DNA of 64,000 nucleotides from Niveispirillum sp943371025 (GCA_943371025.1 CALRTC020000034.1:1-64000), one strand, 5' to 3'. Positions 36,064 through 45,809 are shown, numbered from the stretch's first letter. Notes: generated by a model not told the origin, from the letters alone. Numbers and translations are program-made.

Positions 36064-36207
36064 GACGCAGCGCAGCGCGTGCGACGCACCATCCATCCCC
36101 GACGAAGGACAGTCCGGTCACGGTTCGATTGGCGATTGCCAGCCGGTCGGCCCCGACATACGCTTTGATGACAGAGGCGCCAAAGAAGCGCCCTTGGGAG
36201 GAACCAT

Positions 36208-38028
36208 ATGGCCGACAAGCAGGCGGGTAACCTGCGCGGTGGCGGCATCATCCGCCCTACCGACGCGGTTGGGAAATGCGGCACACAGGTCTTTGATCAG
36301 TTCGATCTGCCGGACATTGAGGATCTGGCCAGCCGGCTGCGCTTTTCCCCCAAGAAGGGGCGCATCTGGCTGGACAATAACCGCATGATCCTGATGCATA
36401 CACGCGCCCTTGGCGCGCTGCGCCGGGAGCTGGTGGAAACACTGGGCATGTCGGCGGCGCGCGCCCTGCTGATCCGCATGGGCTATGCGTCCGGTGCCCA
36501 GGATGCGGAACTGGCCGTGAAGGTGCGCGGCAAGGCCAGCTTCACCGATTTCTTTCTGGTTGGCCCGCAATTGCATGCCCTGGAAGGCATCGTGAATGTG
36601 GAGCCGATCCGGCTGGAAAGCGACAGCGCCACCGGCCATTTCTATGGAGAGTTCCTCTGGCACGACAGTGCGGAGGACGAGGTCCATATCGAGAATTTCG
36701 GCTTCGGGTCGGAGAATGTCTGCTGGATGCAGCAGGGCTACGCCTCTGGATACACGTCGGTTTTCGTGGGCCGGCCCGTGCTGTTCCGGGAGGTGGAATG
36801 CCGGGCCACCGGGGCGGCCGCCTGCCGTATCATCGGCAAACCCGTTTCGGAATGGGACATCACGGAGGATGAGCTGCGTTATCTGCAGCCCCAGGCCTTC
36901 GCCAATCGGGACAAGCTGTCCGTATCCAATGCGACGGCGCGGGGGGGACCCGCCAGCACCCTGCCGGCGCCGGCAGGGGAGGCACCGCCGGCTTCTGAAA
37001 AGCAGCTTGTCGGCGCATCCGCCGGCTTCAACATGGTCTGCCACATGCTGGAAAAGGTGGCGGGCACCAATGCCACCGTTCTGCTGCTGGGCGAAAGCGG
37101 GGTGGGCAAGGAGCTGTTCGCCCAGACACTGCATCGCATTTCCAAGCGCAGCACGGGCCCGTTCGTGGCCATCAATTGTGCCGCCATTCCTGAACATCTG
37201 ATCGAAAGCGAGCTGTTCGGGGTGGAGAAGGGCGCCTTCACCGGCGCCACCGAAAGCCGGGCCGGCCGCTTTGAACGCGCCCATGGCGGCACCCTGTTCC
37301 TGGACGAGATTGGGACCCTGACCCTGCAGGCCCAGGGCAAGCTGCTGCGTGCCCTGCAGGAAGGGGAGGTGGAGCGTGTGGGCGACCGCAAAAGCCGGAA
37401 GGTCGATGTGCGCGTCGTGACCGCCACCAATATCAATCTGCGCGACTGTGCCCGGCGCGGCACCTTCCGCGAGGATCTGTTCTTCCGCCTGAACGTCTTT
37501 CCCATCCAGATCCCGCCGCTGCGCGACCGCCGCGCCGATATCCCGTTGCTGATGGACCATTTCCTGACGCGTTTCCGCACGCGGCACGGCAAGCACATCA
37601 CCGGCTTCACCCAGCGCGCCATCAACGGCCTGTTCTCCTATGACTGGCCAGGCAATATCCGCGAGTTGGAAAACATGATCGAGCGCGGGGTAATCCTCGC
37701 GTCGGATGGAGAGGCGATCGATCTCTGCCACCTGTTCACCTCTGGCGAGATGGTCAGCGGATCGGTGCTGGCCATGTCGGGGGAGGGTTTCCTGAACACC
37801 TCCCAGGCGGCGACGCGCGAACCCGCCAACAAGACGCCGCTTCCCAACGCGGGGGCCGATGACCTAATCGACACGCTGCTGGGTTCCGGCACCTCGCTGG
37901 ACGATCTGGAGGAGCGGCTGCTGCATGCCGCCGTGGAGCGTGCGCAGGGCAATATCTCCGAGGCAGCCCGCATGCTGGGCATCACGCGGCCACAGCTGGC
38001 CTATCGGCTGAAGCGCAAGGTGATCTGA
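36208..38028 (+). CDS. dmpR: DmpR/XylR-type sigma-54-dependent activator of phenol genes
   Basis: 606 residues. An N-terminal XylR_N effector domain (residues about 35-140) and a V4R segment (about 145-210, with Cys172, Cys198 and Cys206) are followed by a linker and the AAA+ domain: Walker A GESGVGKE (295-302), sigma-54 contact loop GAFTGA (342-347), Walker B GGTLFLDEI. A Fis-type helix-turn-helix (GNISEAARMLGITRPQLAYRLKRK) ends the protein. Phenolic effectors relieve repression by the N-terminal domain so that the hexamer activates -24/-12 promoters. The ATG follows GGGAGGAACC. UAS-like sites lie at three promoters around it. Confidence 0.93.
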   Translation: MADKQAGNLRGGGIIRPTDAVGKCGTQVFDQFDLPDIEDLASRLRFSPKKGRIWLDNNRMILMHTRALGALRRELVETLGMSAARALLIRMGYASGAQDAELAVKVRGKASFTDFFLVGPQLHALEGIVNVEPIRLESDSATGHFYGEFLWHDSAEDEVHIENFGFGSENVCWMQQGYASGYTSVFVGRPVLFREVECRATGAAACRIIGKPVSEWDITEDELRYLQPQAFANRDKLSVSNATARGGPASTLPAPAGEAPPASEKQLVGASAGFNMVCHMLEKVAGTNATVLLLGESGVGKELFAQTLHRISKRSTGPFVAINCAAIPEHLIESELFGVEKGAFTGATESRAGRFERAHGGTLFLDEIGTLTLQAQGKLLRALQEGEVERVGDRKSRKVDVRVVTATNINLRDCARRGTFREDLFFRLNVFPIQIPPLRDRRADIPLLMDHFLTRFRTRHGKHITGFTQRAINGLFSYDWPGNIRELENMIERGVILASDGEAIDLCHLFTSGEMVSGSVLAMSGEGFLNTSQAATREPANKTPLPNAGADDLIDTLLGSGTSLDDLEERLLHAAVERAQGNISEAARMLGITRPQLAYRLKRKVI

Positions 38029-38085
38029 CGGCGTCGCCGGCGCCTTCACCAAATCATCACCCGCTTTCATCTACCGGGGCCGCTT

Positions 38086-38101
38086 TCGATGAAATCATCA
38101 A
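38086..38101. promoter_or_regulatory. UAS of the YCF48-RND unit
   Basis: TCGATGAAATCATCAA; its complement TTGATGATTTCATCGA matches the dmp UAS TTGATCATTTCATCAA at 14 of 16 positions. It lies about 70-85 bases upstream of the predicted start. A second, weaker half-site group (AATCATCA and TTTCATC) is at 38052-38071. Confidence 0.7.
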
Positions 38102-38144
38102 GGCGGCCTCGGTCCATCCGCCGGGAAGCCTGGATTTCCGGCCC

Positions 38145-38160
38145 TGGCATGCGGGTTGCT
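38145..38160 (+). promoter_or_regulatory. Sigma-54 promoter of the YCF48-RND unit
   Basis: TGGCATGcgggTTGCT matches the -24/-12 consensus with one change (T for C). The predicted start near 38172 is 100 bases upstream of the YCF48 ATG. The 38029-38271 gap otherwise holds only the UAS sites. Confidence 0.82.
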
Positions 38161-38271
38161 AATCTTTCCCTTACCGAAGAAGCGCCCCGCCGCCGGCAGG
38201 GGTAGCGATAGTCCGGGACCGGGATGGCCGCCGCGCCGCCCGCGACCCGTGCGTAAGGGGGAAATCCAAAA

Positions 38272-39267
38272 ATGTGCGACGCGCCTTTCGCGTGGCGGTC
38301 CCGCTTGTCCCGCGGGCGCCGAACCCTGAACCCTGCCCGTTGCCTGACGGCCCTGGCCCTGGCGCTGGCCACCCTCACCGGGGCGGCGGCGGCCGACGGT
38401 TTTGGCCGCACCGACCTGTTGCAGGCGGTGGCAAGGTCGGAAAAGACGGGTACCATCGTCGCTGTCGGCCTGCGCGGTGTCATCGGCACCAGCCGGGATG
38501 GCGGGGCGTCCTGGCATCGGCATGATCTGGATGATCGCACGGGCGGCCTGCGCCCGGCGCTGCTGGATGTCGCTGCCTGCCCCGATGGGCGTTTTGCAGC
38601 GCTGGACGGGCGCGGCCAGGTCTTCACCAGCACCGACGACGGTGACCGCTGGACCATGCGGGCGCTGGAGGGCAAGGAGGTGCCGCAGGCCATCGCCTGT
38701 GATGCGGCCGGGCGGCTGTGGGTGGTCGGCGGCTTTTCCACCATCCTGGTCAGCGCCGATGCGGGGACAAGCTGGGAGGACCGGTCGATCGGGGAGGATC
38801 TGATCCTGACCGATATCCAGTTCCCCAATGCCGACACCGGCTATGCGCTGGGGGAATTCGGGTCGGTCTACAAGACCGCCGATGGCGGGGAAAGCTGGAC
38901 CGTCCAGCCCCCCATTCCGGGGGAGTTCTATCCCCAGGCCGCCCTGTTCACCAGCGCCGATGACGGCTGGGTCGTGGGGCTGGACGGCGCCGTGATGCAC
39001 ACGGCCGACGGTGGCAAAAGCTGGGTCAAGCAAGGCTCCGGCACCCAGGTCGGCCTGTTCGGGCTGGCGTCACTGCCGGGCGGCGGCGTCATCGCTGTGG
39101 GCGACCGCGCCACAGTCCTGGCCACCAGCAAAGGGGCGGGCTGGTCGCTGGCGCAGCCATCCAAGGCCGGCGCGCCCTTCCTGACCAGCGCCGTCGCCAC
39201 CGGACCCGACACCATCCTGGCGGCCGGCGCCGCCGGCACGCTTGCCCAGATCAGGTTGACGCCATGA
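38272..39267 (+). CDS. YCF48/photosynthesis-stability-like beta-propeller protein, exported
   Basis: 331 residues with an Arg-rich N-terminus and a hydrophobic signal ending near GAAAADG (about residue 42). It contains repeated BNR/YCF48 blades: SRDGGASWHRH, STDDGDRWTM, SADAGTSWED, KTADGGESWT, HTADGGKSWV. YCF48-like propellers bind assembling membrane complexes. In this genomic setting they recur beside RND transporters and DUF1302/DUF1329 proteins. The ATG follows GGGGGAAA; the stop overlaps the RND start by 4 bases. Confidence 0.85.
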   Translation: MCDAPFAWRSRLSRGRRTLNPARCLTALALALATLTGAAAADGFGRTDLLQAVARSEKTGTIVAVGLRGVIGTSRDGGASWHRHDLDDRTGGLRPALLDVAACPDGRFAALDGRGQVFTSTDDGDRWTMRALEGKEVPQAIACDAAGRLWVVGGFSTILVSADAGTSWEDRSIGEDLILTDIQFPNADTGYALGEFGSVYKTADGGESWTVQPPIPGEFYPQAALFTSADDGWVVGLDGAVMHTADGGKSWVKQGSGTQVGLFGLASLPGGGVIAVGDRATVLATSKGAGWSLAQPSKAGAPFLTSAVATGPDTILAAGAAGTLAQIRLTP

Positions 39268-41678
39268 CCCACAACCATCCGCTTGCCGGCGCCATGGCCC
39301 GGTTCGAACGCATGATCTTCACCCGGCCCGGCCTGTTCCTGGCCATCATCCTGTCCATCACGGCCCTGTTCGCGTTCCAGCTGCCCAATCTGCGCGTCTA
39401 TACCGATTTTGCCGACCTGCTGCCGCAGGAGAACGAGTTCATCCGGCTGCATAATGACATTCGCGACACGTTCGGCGGCGCCAATATCGTCACCGTGTCG
39501 GTGAAGGCGCGCAACGGCGGCATCTTCACGAACGAGGCCCTGGCCGCCATCCACCACGCGACCCAGATCGTGGATGAACTGCCGGGCATCAACCATAATC
39601 TGGTGACCAGCATCACCCACCGTACCGCGCGGCGCGTCACCGTGTCGGAGACGGGGGCTGTGGTCGCCACACCCTATTACAACCCGTCGGCCGCCGAACC
39701 CCTGACGGCGGACGAGTTGGAACAACTGCGCGTCGATGTGATGGCCGATCCGCGGACCTATGGCCTGACCATATCGCCGACGCTGGACGCCGCCCTGATC
39801 AAGGGACAGCTGGCAGAGGGCGATCTGGATTATCACGCCATCTTTGACAAGCTGGCAGCATTGCGGGCCGACCTGTCGGCCAAGGGCTTCGATGTGCATG
39901 TCATCGGCCAGCCCGTCATTGTCGGCTGGATGTACACCTATATGGTGGAGATCCTGCAGATCTTCGCAGCCACGCTGGCGGTGATGGTCGGGCTGCTGCT
40001 GGCCTATTTCCGCCGCGCCTATGGTGTGCTGATGCCGGTGGCGGCCATTACCGTATCCACCATCTGGGGGCTGGGCTGGGTGGTGCTGTTGGGCATCAAT
40101 CTGGACCCGCTGACCCTGGTCATCCCCTTTCTGATCTCCGCCCGCGCCCTGTCGCACGGGGTGCAGAAGGTGGAACGCTATTTTGTGGAACTGGCGCGTA
40201 CGGGCGATACCAAGATTGCGGCGCGGGCGGCCTTCCACGCTCTGTTCCGGCCCGGGGCGTTGGGCATTGTCGCCGATGCGGCCGGCATCTTCCTGCTGAT
40301 CTTGGGATCGATCCCGCTGGATCACAAGCTGGCGCTCTATGCCTCGCTCTGGGCGCTGTCCATCGTGCCGGCCGTGCTGCTGCTGGTGCCGCTGATGCTG
40401 GCCGTGGTGCCGGGGCCGGCCCCGATGATCCGCAAGGAAGGAACCGTCACCGACAAGGTGCTGCGCGCCATCGGCACCTATGTGTCGCGCATCGGCGCCG
40501 CCAAGGCCACCATCGCCATCGGCGTCACGCTGGTCATCGGCGCCATCGCCCTGCTGCCCGCCATCCAGATCGGGGAAAGCGAGCCGGGATCGCCCCTGTT
40601 CTATCCCGACCATGACTATAACCGGGCATCGGCCACCATCAATGCCGACTTCCCCGGATCGGAGGAACTCTACATCGTGGCCCGTGTGGCCGAGCGTGGC
40701 GATCTGAAGCGGCCGGACGTGCTGCAATCCATCCAGGATCTGCAGGTCCATATGATGGGCGACCCGGCCGTGGGCGGGACCAAGGGCATTCCCGACCTGA
40801 TCGCGCAGGTGAACCGGCTGTTGCATGGCAATGACCCGCGCTGGGCCACCATCCCATCCGATGCCTCCTATGTCGGCGGCCTGATGTTCGCCTATATGGC
40901 GTCCAGCCCCATCCCCGGCGCCTTGAATGAATTCGTCACGCCGGACGAGCGCACGGCCAATCTGGTCTTCTTTTTCAAGGACCATAAGGGTGACACGATC
41001 AGCACGGCCATCGACCGGGCCCGTGGCTGGATCGCAGAGCATGGCCAGGACGTGCCGGGCCTGTCCTTCCACCTGGCGGGCGGGGTCATCGGCGTGAATG
41101 CCGGCATCAACCAGGCCATCCTGCATTCCAACCTGCTGGTCGTGCCCGTCGTGCTGCTGGTCATCACTCTGCTGACCGCCATCTCCTATCGCTCGGTGGC
41201 GGCCGGTGCCATGATGCTGTCTTCCATGGTCTTCGCCACCTTGCTGACCTATGCCTGGTTCGGCATCACCGGGGCGGGGCTGAACATCAATACCGTGCCT
41301 GTGGTGGCGGTCGGTATCGGTATCGGCATCGATTATTCCATCTATATCATGGACCGGATAAGGCATCAGTTCGGCCTGTCCGGCGACCTGTCCCGGGCCA
41401 TCCGGGAAACGATGATGACCACGGGCCGCGCCATCAGCTTCACGGCCTTCACGCTGATGTTCGGCGTGGTCATGTGGGTGTTCCTGTCCAGCCTGCGCTT
41501 TCAGGCGGATGCGGCCCTGCTGCTCTGCCTGATGCTGGTGCTGAACATGGCGGCGGCCATCTTCCTGGTGCCGGCCTGGACCCTGCTGTTCCGTCCCGCT
41601 TTCATCCTGGCCGTCGACAAGGCGGAGGAAACGGCGGAGGAAGCCGCCGATCACGGGGCGGAGGAAGCGGCCGCGTGA
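39264..41678 (+). CDS. RND-superfamily (MMPL/HAE3-like) inner-membrane transporter
   Basis: 804 residues, two MMPL halves with about 12 membrane segments. The first helix is near residues 22-42, with a large periplasmic loop after it; the family motif VGIGIGIDYSIYIMDRIR lies in the second half, and the matching first-half segment is FLISARALSHGVQKVERY. Such single-gene RND proteins move hydrophobic molecules such as lipids or hopanoids using the proton gradient. Coupling to the YCF48 gene and control by a sigma-54 promoter with DmpR-type UAS suggest a role with aromatic substrates or membrane lipids under phenol exposure (inference). Confidence 0.88.
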   Translation: MTHNHPLAGAMARFERMIFTRPGLFLAIILSITALFAFQLPNLRVYTDFADLLPQENEFIRLHNDIRDTFGGANIVTVSVKARNGGIFTNEALAAIHHATQIVDELPGINHNLVTSITHRTARRVTVSETGAVVATPYYNPSAAEPLTADELEQLRVDVMADPRTYGLTISPTLDAALIKGQLAEGDLDYHAIFDKLAALRADLSAKGFDVHVIGQPVIVGWMYTYMVEILQIFAATLAVMVGLLLAYFRRAYGVLMPVAAITVSTIWGLGWVVLLGINLDPLTLVIPFLISARALSHGVQKVERYFVELARTGDTKIAARAAFHALFRPGALGIVADAAGIFLLILGSIPLDHKLALYASLWALSIVPAVLLLVPLMLAVVPGPAPMIRKEGTVTDKVLRAIGTYVSRIGAAKATIAIGVTLVIGAIALLPAIQIGESEPGSPLFYPDHDYNRASATINADFPGSEELYIVARVAERGDLKRPDVLQSIQDLQVHMMGDPAVGGTKGIPDLIAQVNRLLHGNDPRWATIPSDASYVGGLMFAYMASSPIPGALNEFVTPDERTANLVFFFKDHKGDTISTAIDRARGWIAEHGQDVPGLSFHLAGGVIGVNAGINQAILHSNLLVVPVVLLVITLLTAISYRSVAAGAMMLSSMVFATLLTYAWFGITGAGLNINTVPVVAVGIGIGIDYSIYIMDRIRHQFGLSGDLSRAIRETMMTTGRAISFTAFTLMFGVVMWVFLSSLRFQADAALLLCLMLVLNMAAAIFLVPAWTLLFRPAFILAVDKAEETAEEAADHGAEEAAA

Positions 41679-41760
41679 GGGCGATGGGCGGTCCTGCTTG
41701 CGGGCGGGCCGCCCTTTCGCGCACACTCCCGCCCCATGACAAGGATGGGGGAGCGGGCGG

Positions 41761-42654
41761 ATGCCCCGGCGCAAGGATATATGGCGATGCGGGCTGATCG
41801 CCCGGCCGCTGGCCGAACTGCTGGAAACGGGGGTGGCCGGGGCCGAGGTGCATTGGCTGGCCGAAGAACCGCGTTTCCATTTCCTGGCCGACCCGTTCCC
41901 CTGGCGCGACGGGGCGGGGCGGCTGCACCTGTTCGTGGAGGCCTATGATTACGATCGCCGCCACGGCACGATTGAGCTGCTGACCCTGGATGATCAGTAC
42001 CGGGTGGCCGAGCGGCGGCCCTGCCTGATGGAGCCCTGGCACCTGTCCTATCCAACCATTTTGGAAGCGGAAGGATCGACCTGGATGCTGCCGGAGGCGC
42101 ACCGGTCGGACGGGTTGCATTTATACCGGATGCGGAACGGTCCGCATGATTGGGTGCGGGAGACGGAAATCCGGCTGGACCGCATCCCGGTCGATGCCAC
42201 CCCGCTTTATCACCAGGGGCGCTGGTGGCTGTTCTATTCCCCCGCCAACAACAAGGCGACGAAGCTGGGCCATCTGCATGTGGCCTGGGCGGATCGGATC
42301 ACGGGCCCCTGGTTTCCGCATCCGGGCAACCCGGTGCGCATCGACCGGGCGTCTGCCCGCCCCGGCGGCACGGCCACAATCATCGATGGGCGGATCATGC
42401 TGCCCATGCAGGATTGCACCCGCACCTATGGCGGCGCTGTCCGTCCGCTGTGGATCGACCGGCTGGATGAAACGGGGTTTGAAGCCACGGCCGGCGATGC
42501 GCTGCCCATCCCGGCCAGCGCCGGCCGTTACACTGACGGCATGCACACACTGAGCACGGGCGGGGGGGTGACGCTGATCGATGTGAAATATATCGACCAG
42601 TCGCTGTCGGGTCTGTGGTTGGAGATCAGGCGGAAGTTCCGATCCGCCGCATGA
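41761..42654 (+). CDS. Beta-propeller carbohydrate-related protein of a polysaccharide cluster
   Basis: 297 residues without a signal peptide. Repeated segments of five-bladed GH43-like propellers are visible: FLADPFPWRDGAGRLHLFVEAYDY, AEGSTWMLPEAHRSD, HQGRWWLFYSP and GPWFPHPGNPVRID. This type is found N-terminal to some glycosyltransferases and as a stand-alone protein beside polysaccharide genes; its reaction is unknown to me. The 3' end overlaps the convergent glycosyltransferase gene by 29 bases. Confidence 0.7.
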   Translation: MPRRKDIWRCGLIARPLAELLETGVAGAEVHWLAEEPRFHFLADPFPWRDGAGRLHLFVEAYDYDRRHGTIELLTLDDQYRVAERRPCLMEPWHLSYPTILEAEGSTWMLPEAHRSDGLHLYRMRNGPHDWVRETEIRLDRIPVDATPLYHQGRWWLFYSPANNKATKLGHLHVAWADRITGPWFPHPGNPVRIDRASARPGGTATIIDGRIMLPMQDCTRTYGGAVRPLWIDRLDETGFEATAGDALPIPASAGRYTDGMHTLSTGGGVTLIDVKYIDQSLSGLWLEIRRKFRSAA

Positions 42655-43726
42655 TGGCCGTGCCCGCCGCGTGGAAGCGCTGGGGGGAGAAACGGTCCAT
42701 GATATGGGCCCGCGATGCTGCCCCCATGGCATGCAGGGCTGCCGGATCGGACAGCAGCCTTCCCAGCCGGTCGGCCAGGGCCGCCACATCGCGCGGCGGC
42801 AGAGTATGGCCTGTCACCCCTTCGATGATCGAATAGGGGATTTCACCGACGGCAGAGGCCAGCACGGGCAGGCCCGCCACCATCGCCTCATGCGCCGCGA
42901 TGCAGAACCCTTCGGAGCGCGACGGCTGCAAATAGAGATGCAGGCCGGCCAGGAATTGCTTGGGCCCCTCGACATAGCCGGGCATCACCACCTGGGCCAG
43001 ATCGCCGATGGCGGGCACCAGCGCTTCCAGGGCGGCGCGTTCGTCGCCTTCCCCGGCGATGGTCAGGCGCAGGCGGCAGGGCGGGCGGAAACCCTGGGCG
43101 CGCAACAGTGCCAGGGCCTGCAGCATCTCCGCATAGCCCTTGACCGGATGCAGCCGGCCCAGCGTGCCCAGTTCCAGGGTCTGGCCCGGCTGCCAGGCGG
43201 GAGCGGGGGCCTGATCCGGGTCGGCGGCAAAAATGGGCCAAGTCATCAGCCGATCTTCCGGCACAGCCAGTCGCTGCTGCGTCAGGGCCGTGACGGAGGC
43301 GGAATCGCCGACCCAGAGCAGGGCGCGTGCTTGCAGAAGCCGCATCAGCCGCTGGTTCCAGGGCTTCAGAAAGGCGGCATGCTGCCAGCTGATAACGGGC
43401 AGGCCACGGCGCGGCCCGATCAGCAGGCCCAGGATGGTGGCGCGGCTCAGCGAGGTCCAGATATGGGTCGCGCCCCAGGCGCGGATTTCCCGGTCCAGCC
43501 AGGTGTATGCGTTCCAATGATCCTTGGTGCCGCCCTCGCGCACCAGCGGGTCCAGACCGGCGGCGACCATGGGCGGCAGGGCGCGGCCATCGCGGCGGGT
43601 CAGGGCGAAGACGCGCACGCTCGCCCCGGCATCGCGCATGACGCGGGTGACGGCTGGCACGGGCAGGGCGGCCCCGCCGCCTTCGACGGAATTGATCACA
43701 TAGGCGATGCGCAGGGGCTTGGTCAT
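42626..43726 (-). CDS. Glycosyltransferase family 4
   Basis: 366 residues from the ATG at 43726. GT-B fold: an N-terminal VINSVEGGGAALPV loop, and a C-terminal nucleotide-sugar site LGRLHPVKGYAEMLQAL followed by PSRSEGFCIAAHEAMVAGLPVLAS with the EX7E pattern. It would add a sugar to a lipid-linked glycan. The start overlaps the flippase stop by 4 bases. Confidence 0.88.
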   Translation of the reverse strand: MTKPLRIAYVINSVEGGGAALPVPAVTRVMRDAGASVRVFALTRRDGRALPPMVAAGLDPLVREGGTKDHWNAYTWLDREIRAWGATHIWTSLSRATILGLLIGPRRGLPVISWQHAAFLKPWNQRLMRLLQARALLWVGDSASVTALTQQRLAVPEDRLMTWPIFAADPDQAPAPAWQPGQTLELGTLGRLHPVKGYAEMLQALALLRAQGFRPPCRLRLTIAGEGDERAALEALVPAIGDLAQVVMPGYVEGPKQFLAGLHLYLQPSRSEGFCIAAHEAMVAGLPVLASAVGEIPYSIIEGVTGHTLPPRDVAALADRLGRLLSDPAALHAMGAASRAHIMDRFSPQRFHAAGTAIMRRIGTSA

Positions 43727-45036
43727 CGCTGTCCGCTCCGCCGCCAGGCCAGGAACAGCAGCAGCAGACTGGCCGCCACCGACTGGCCGATGGCCTGATA
43801 GCCGGCGCCATCCAGCCCGAACAGCTTCAGCAGCACGGGCAGGGCCGGCAGGAACAGTAGGCTGGCCACCAGATTGGCCGTCATCGACCAGCCGGGCCGG
43901 CCTAGAGCTGCCAGCGCAGAGCTGCAGGGCTGGCCCACTAGGGCCAGGGCGCGGGCAAGGACCAGCACAGCCATCAGGCCCGACGCCTCGGCAAAGGCCG
44001 GACCGGCAATCAGCTGCACCAGTTGTGGCGCGAACAGCCAGACGATCAGGATCACGGGTACGCAGGCCGCCAGCGCGATGCCGACGACACGCAGCAGCGT
44101 ATGGCGCAGCACGGCCCCGCCATGCCCGCCTGCCACCATGCGCGCCAGTTCCGGGTAGGCGGTATTGCCCAGGATCTGCGCCGGCTGGGCAATCAGGACG
44201 GTGGCGCGCTGCGCCACGGAAAACAGGCCTGCCGCCGCCGGCCCCAGCACCCAGCCTACGATCAGCGGCGCCGCGCGGCCCGCCAGTTCCGACAGGGTGA
44301 CATCGGCATTGCTGGCGATCATGAAGCGCCAGATGCCGGGATTGTCGATCACGGGGCTGCCGGGATCGGGCCGGTGCAGATGGGGACCCAATTGCTTGCG
44401 CGCGAAATGGATGCCCAACGCCCACAGCACGGCGAATTCCGCCAGGGCGGCCAGCAGCCAGGCCACCAGAAAGCCCTTCAGCCCCCAGCCCGCCAGCGCC
44501 GCCAGCCCGGCGCCAGCCAGCCGCACGATGGGCTGCACCATGTTGTGCAGGCCCAGCAGGTCGAACCGGTTGATAAGCTGAAGATAGCCCGCCGGCGTGG
44601 ACCGGACGGAGCCCAGCACGGCCAAGCTGTAGGGCAGGGCCAGGACCATGGCCGTCTGCGACCAGCCCAGGCGCGGCCCGATGACGGGGGCCAGAATGGC
44701 GGCGGTCAGGATGGCGGCCAGCCCGCCCAGCAATTCGACCTTGGCGCCGAAGCGCAGCAGGCGAGCCAGACGGTGGCGATGGTCGTCACGCTGCGCCTCT
44801 GCCCCATAGCGGACGATGGCCTGCCAGGACGGGAATTCCACAATGCCGACGACGGTGGTCACATAGCCATGGACCAGCACCAGCACGCCGTAATCCTCCG
44901 GCCCCAGGGCGCGGGTGGCGATGACCAGATAGGCAAGGCTGAGCAGACCGGCACCGGCCTTGCCGCCCAGTACCAGGCCCAAACCACCGAATATCCTACG
45001 CAGGGCCCCCTGGGGTGCTGTCTTGGCTACATCCAA
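43723..45036 (-). CDS. Polysaccharide (O-antigen type) flippase
   Basis: 437 residues, about 12-14 hydrophobic segments, MOP/Wzx superfamily. The N-terminus GGKAGAGLLSLAYLVIATRALGPEDYG is the standard polysaccharide-exporter start. It would flip lipid-linked oligosaccharides across the inner membrane. Overlaps with both neighbours indicate one leftward operon of four genes (46995 to 42626). Confidence 0.85.
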   Translation of the reverse strand: MDVAKTAPQGALRRIFGGLGLVLGGKAGAGLLSLAYLVIATRALGPEDYGVLVLVHGYVTTVVGIVEFPSWQAIVRYGAEAQRDDHRHRLARLLRFGAKVELLGGLAAILTAAILAPVIGPRLGWSQTAMVLALPYSLAVLGSVRSTPAGYLQLINRFDLLGLHNMVQPIVRLAGAGLAALAGWGLKGFLVAWLLAALAEFAVLWALGIHFARKQLGPHLHRPDPGSPVIDNPGIWRFMIASNADVTLSELAGRAAPLIVGWVLGPAAAGLFSVAQRATVLIAQPAQILGNTAYPELARMVAGGHGGAVLRHTLLRVVGIALAACVPVILIVWLFAPQLVQLIAGPAFAEASGLMAVLVLARALALVGQPCSSALAALGRPGWSMTANLVASLLFLPALPVLLKLFGLDGAGYQAIGQSVAASLLLLFLAWRRSGQR

Positions 45037-45809
45037 TCCTTGGTCCTCAAAGCGACGGAGAATGCGCTTCTACGCTCCAACCGGCGCCAGAGGAAATCAT
45101 AAAAGAACCAGTCCATCAGGCGCTGCGGCGTGTACCGGTACAGCAGCCTTTCATACCATGTCCAGCTTACAGCGCGGCGGTCGGTCCGCCGCTGCGATGG
45201 AAAGCAATAATGGCCGGGGTCATAGACCACGGTGCCTTCGCGCAGCACGCGATGCACGATCTCGTGATCTTCAAGTACGAAGGGCCACAGGCCGATATCG
45301 AATCCCCCGGCGGCGCGCAGTGCATCGGTGCGATAGGATTGGGCATAGCCGCCGGCATGGCAGCGGCTGCGGAACAGCCGGCTTTTGCGCAAGATACGGC
45401 CGATGCGCTGCTGTGCTGCCTCCGATCCGGCCGGATCATAGATGTCGATGGCCATGATGGCGGCGGCGTCCGGCCGGGCGGTGAACAGGGCCAGACAGCG
45501 TTCCAGATATTCGGGCGGATAGCGTGTATCCGCATCACAGACGGCGACATAGGGGGTGTCGACCAGGGCCAGCCCCGTGGCCAGCGCGTTCACCTTGCCC
45601 GGCACGGGCGCATCGACGATGCGGGCATCGATATCGGGCAGGGCGGACAGGTGCCGTTCCGCCTCCGCCCTGCCCCCGTCGGTGGAGACATTGTCCAGCA
45701 ACAGCAGCTTGAAACGCCGGTCCTTCTGGCCGGCCAGGCTGTCGATGGTGGCGCCGATCCAGCCCTGTTCATTGTAGAAGGGCAGAAGCAGGGTGATAAG
45801 GGCCGTCAT
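45027..45809 (-). CDS. Glycosyltransferase family 2
   Basis: 260 residues, GT-A fold. LLLPFYNEQGWIGATIDSL opens the nucleotide-binding domain, the DXD-like motif is CDADTRY near residue 93, and VLEDHEI is the acceptor-side ED motif. The C-terminal part is basic and aromatic without a clear membrane helix. It overlaps the flippase start by 10 bases. Confidence 0.87.
   Translation of the reverse strand: MTALITLLLPFYNEQGWIGATIDSLAGQKDRRFKLLLLDNVSTDGGRAEAERHLSALPDIDARIVDAPVPGKVNALATGLALVDTPYVAVCDADTRYPPEYLERCLALFTARPDAAAIMAIDIYDPAGSEAAQQRIGRILRKSRLFRSRCHAGGYAQSYRTDALRAAGGFDIGLWPFVLEDHEIVHRVLREGTVVYDPGHYCFPSQRRTDRRAVSWTWYERLLYRYTPQRLMDWFFYDFLWRRLERRSAFSVALRTKDWM

Noticed and set aside
36118..37731. 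A 537-residue minus-strand open frame over dmpR
   Set aside because: Antisense to a regulator with intact Walker and GAFTGA motifs; the antisense product has no family features.
38928..41774. A 948-residue open frame on the minus strand across the RND gene
   Set aside because: It runs antisense to a gene with clear MMPL motifs; its product is His/Gln/Gly-rich low-complexity sequence without recognisable domains. It is a high-GC shadow frame.
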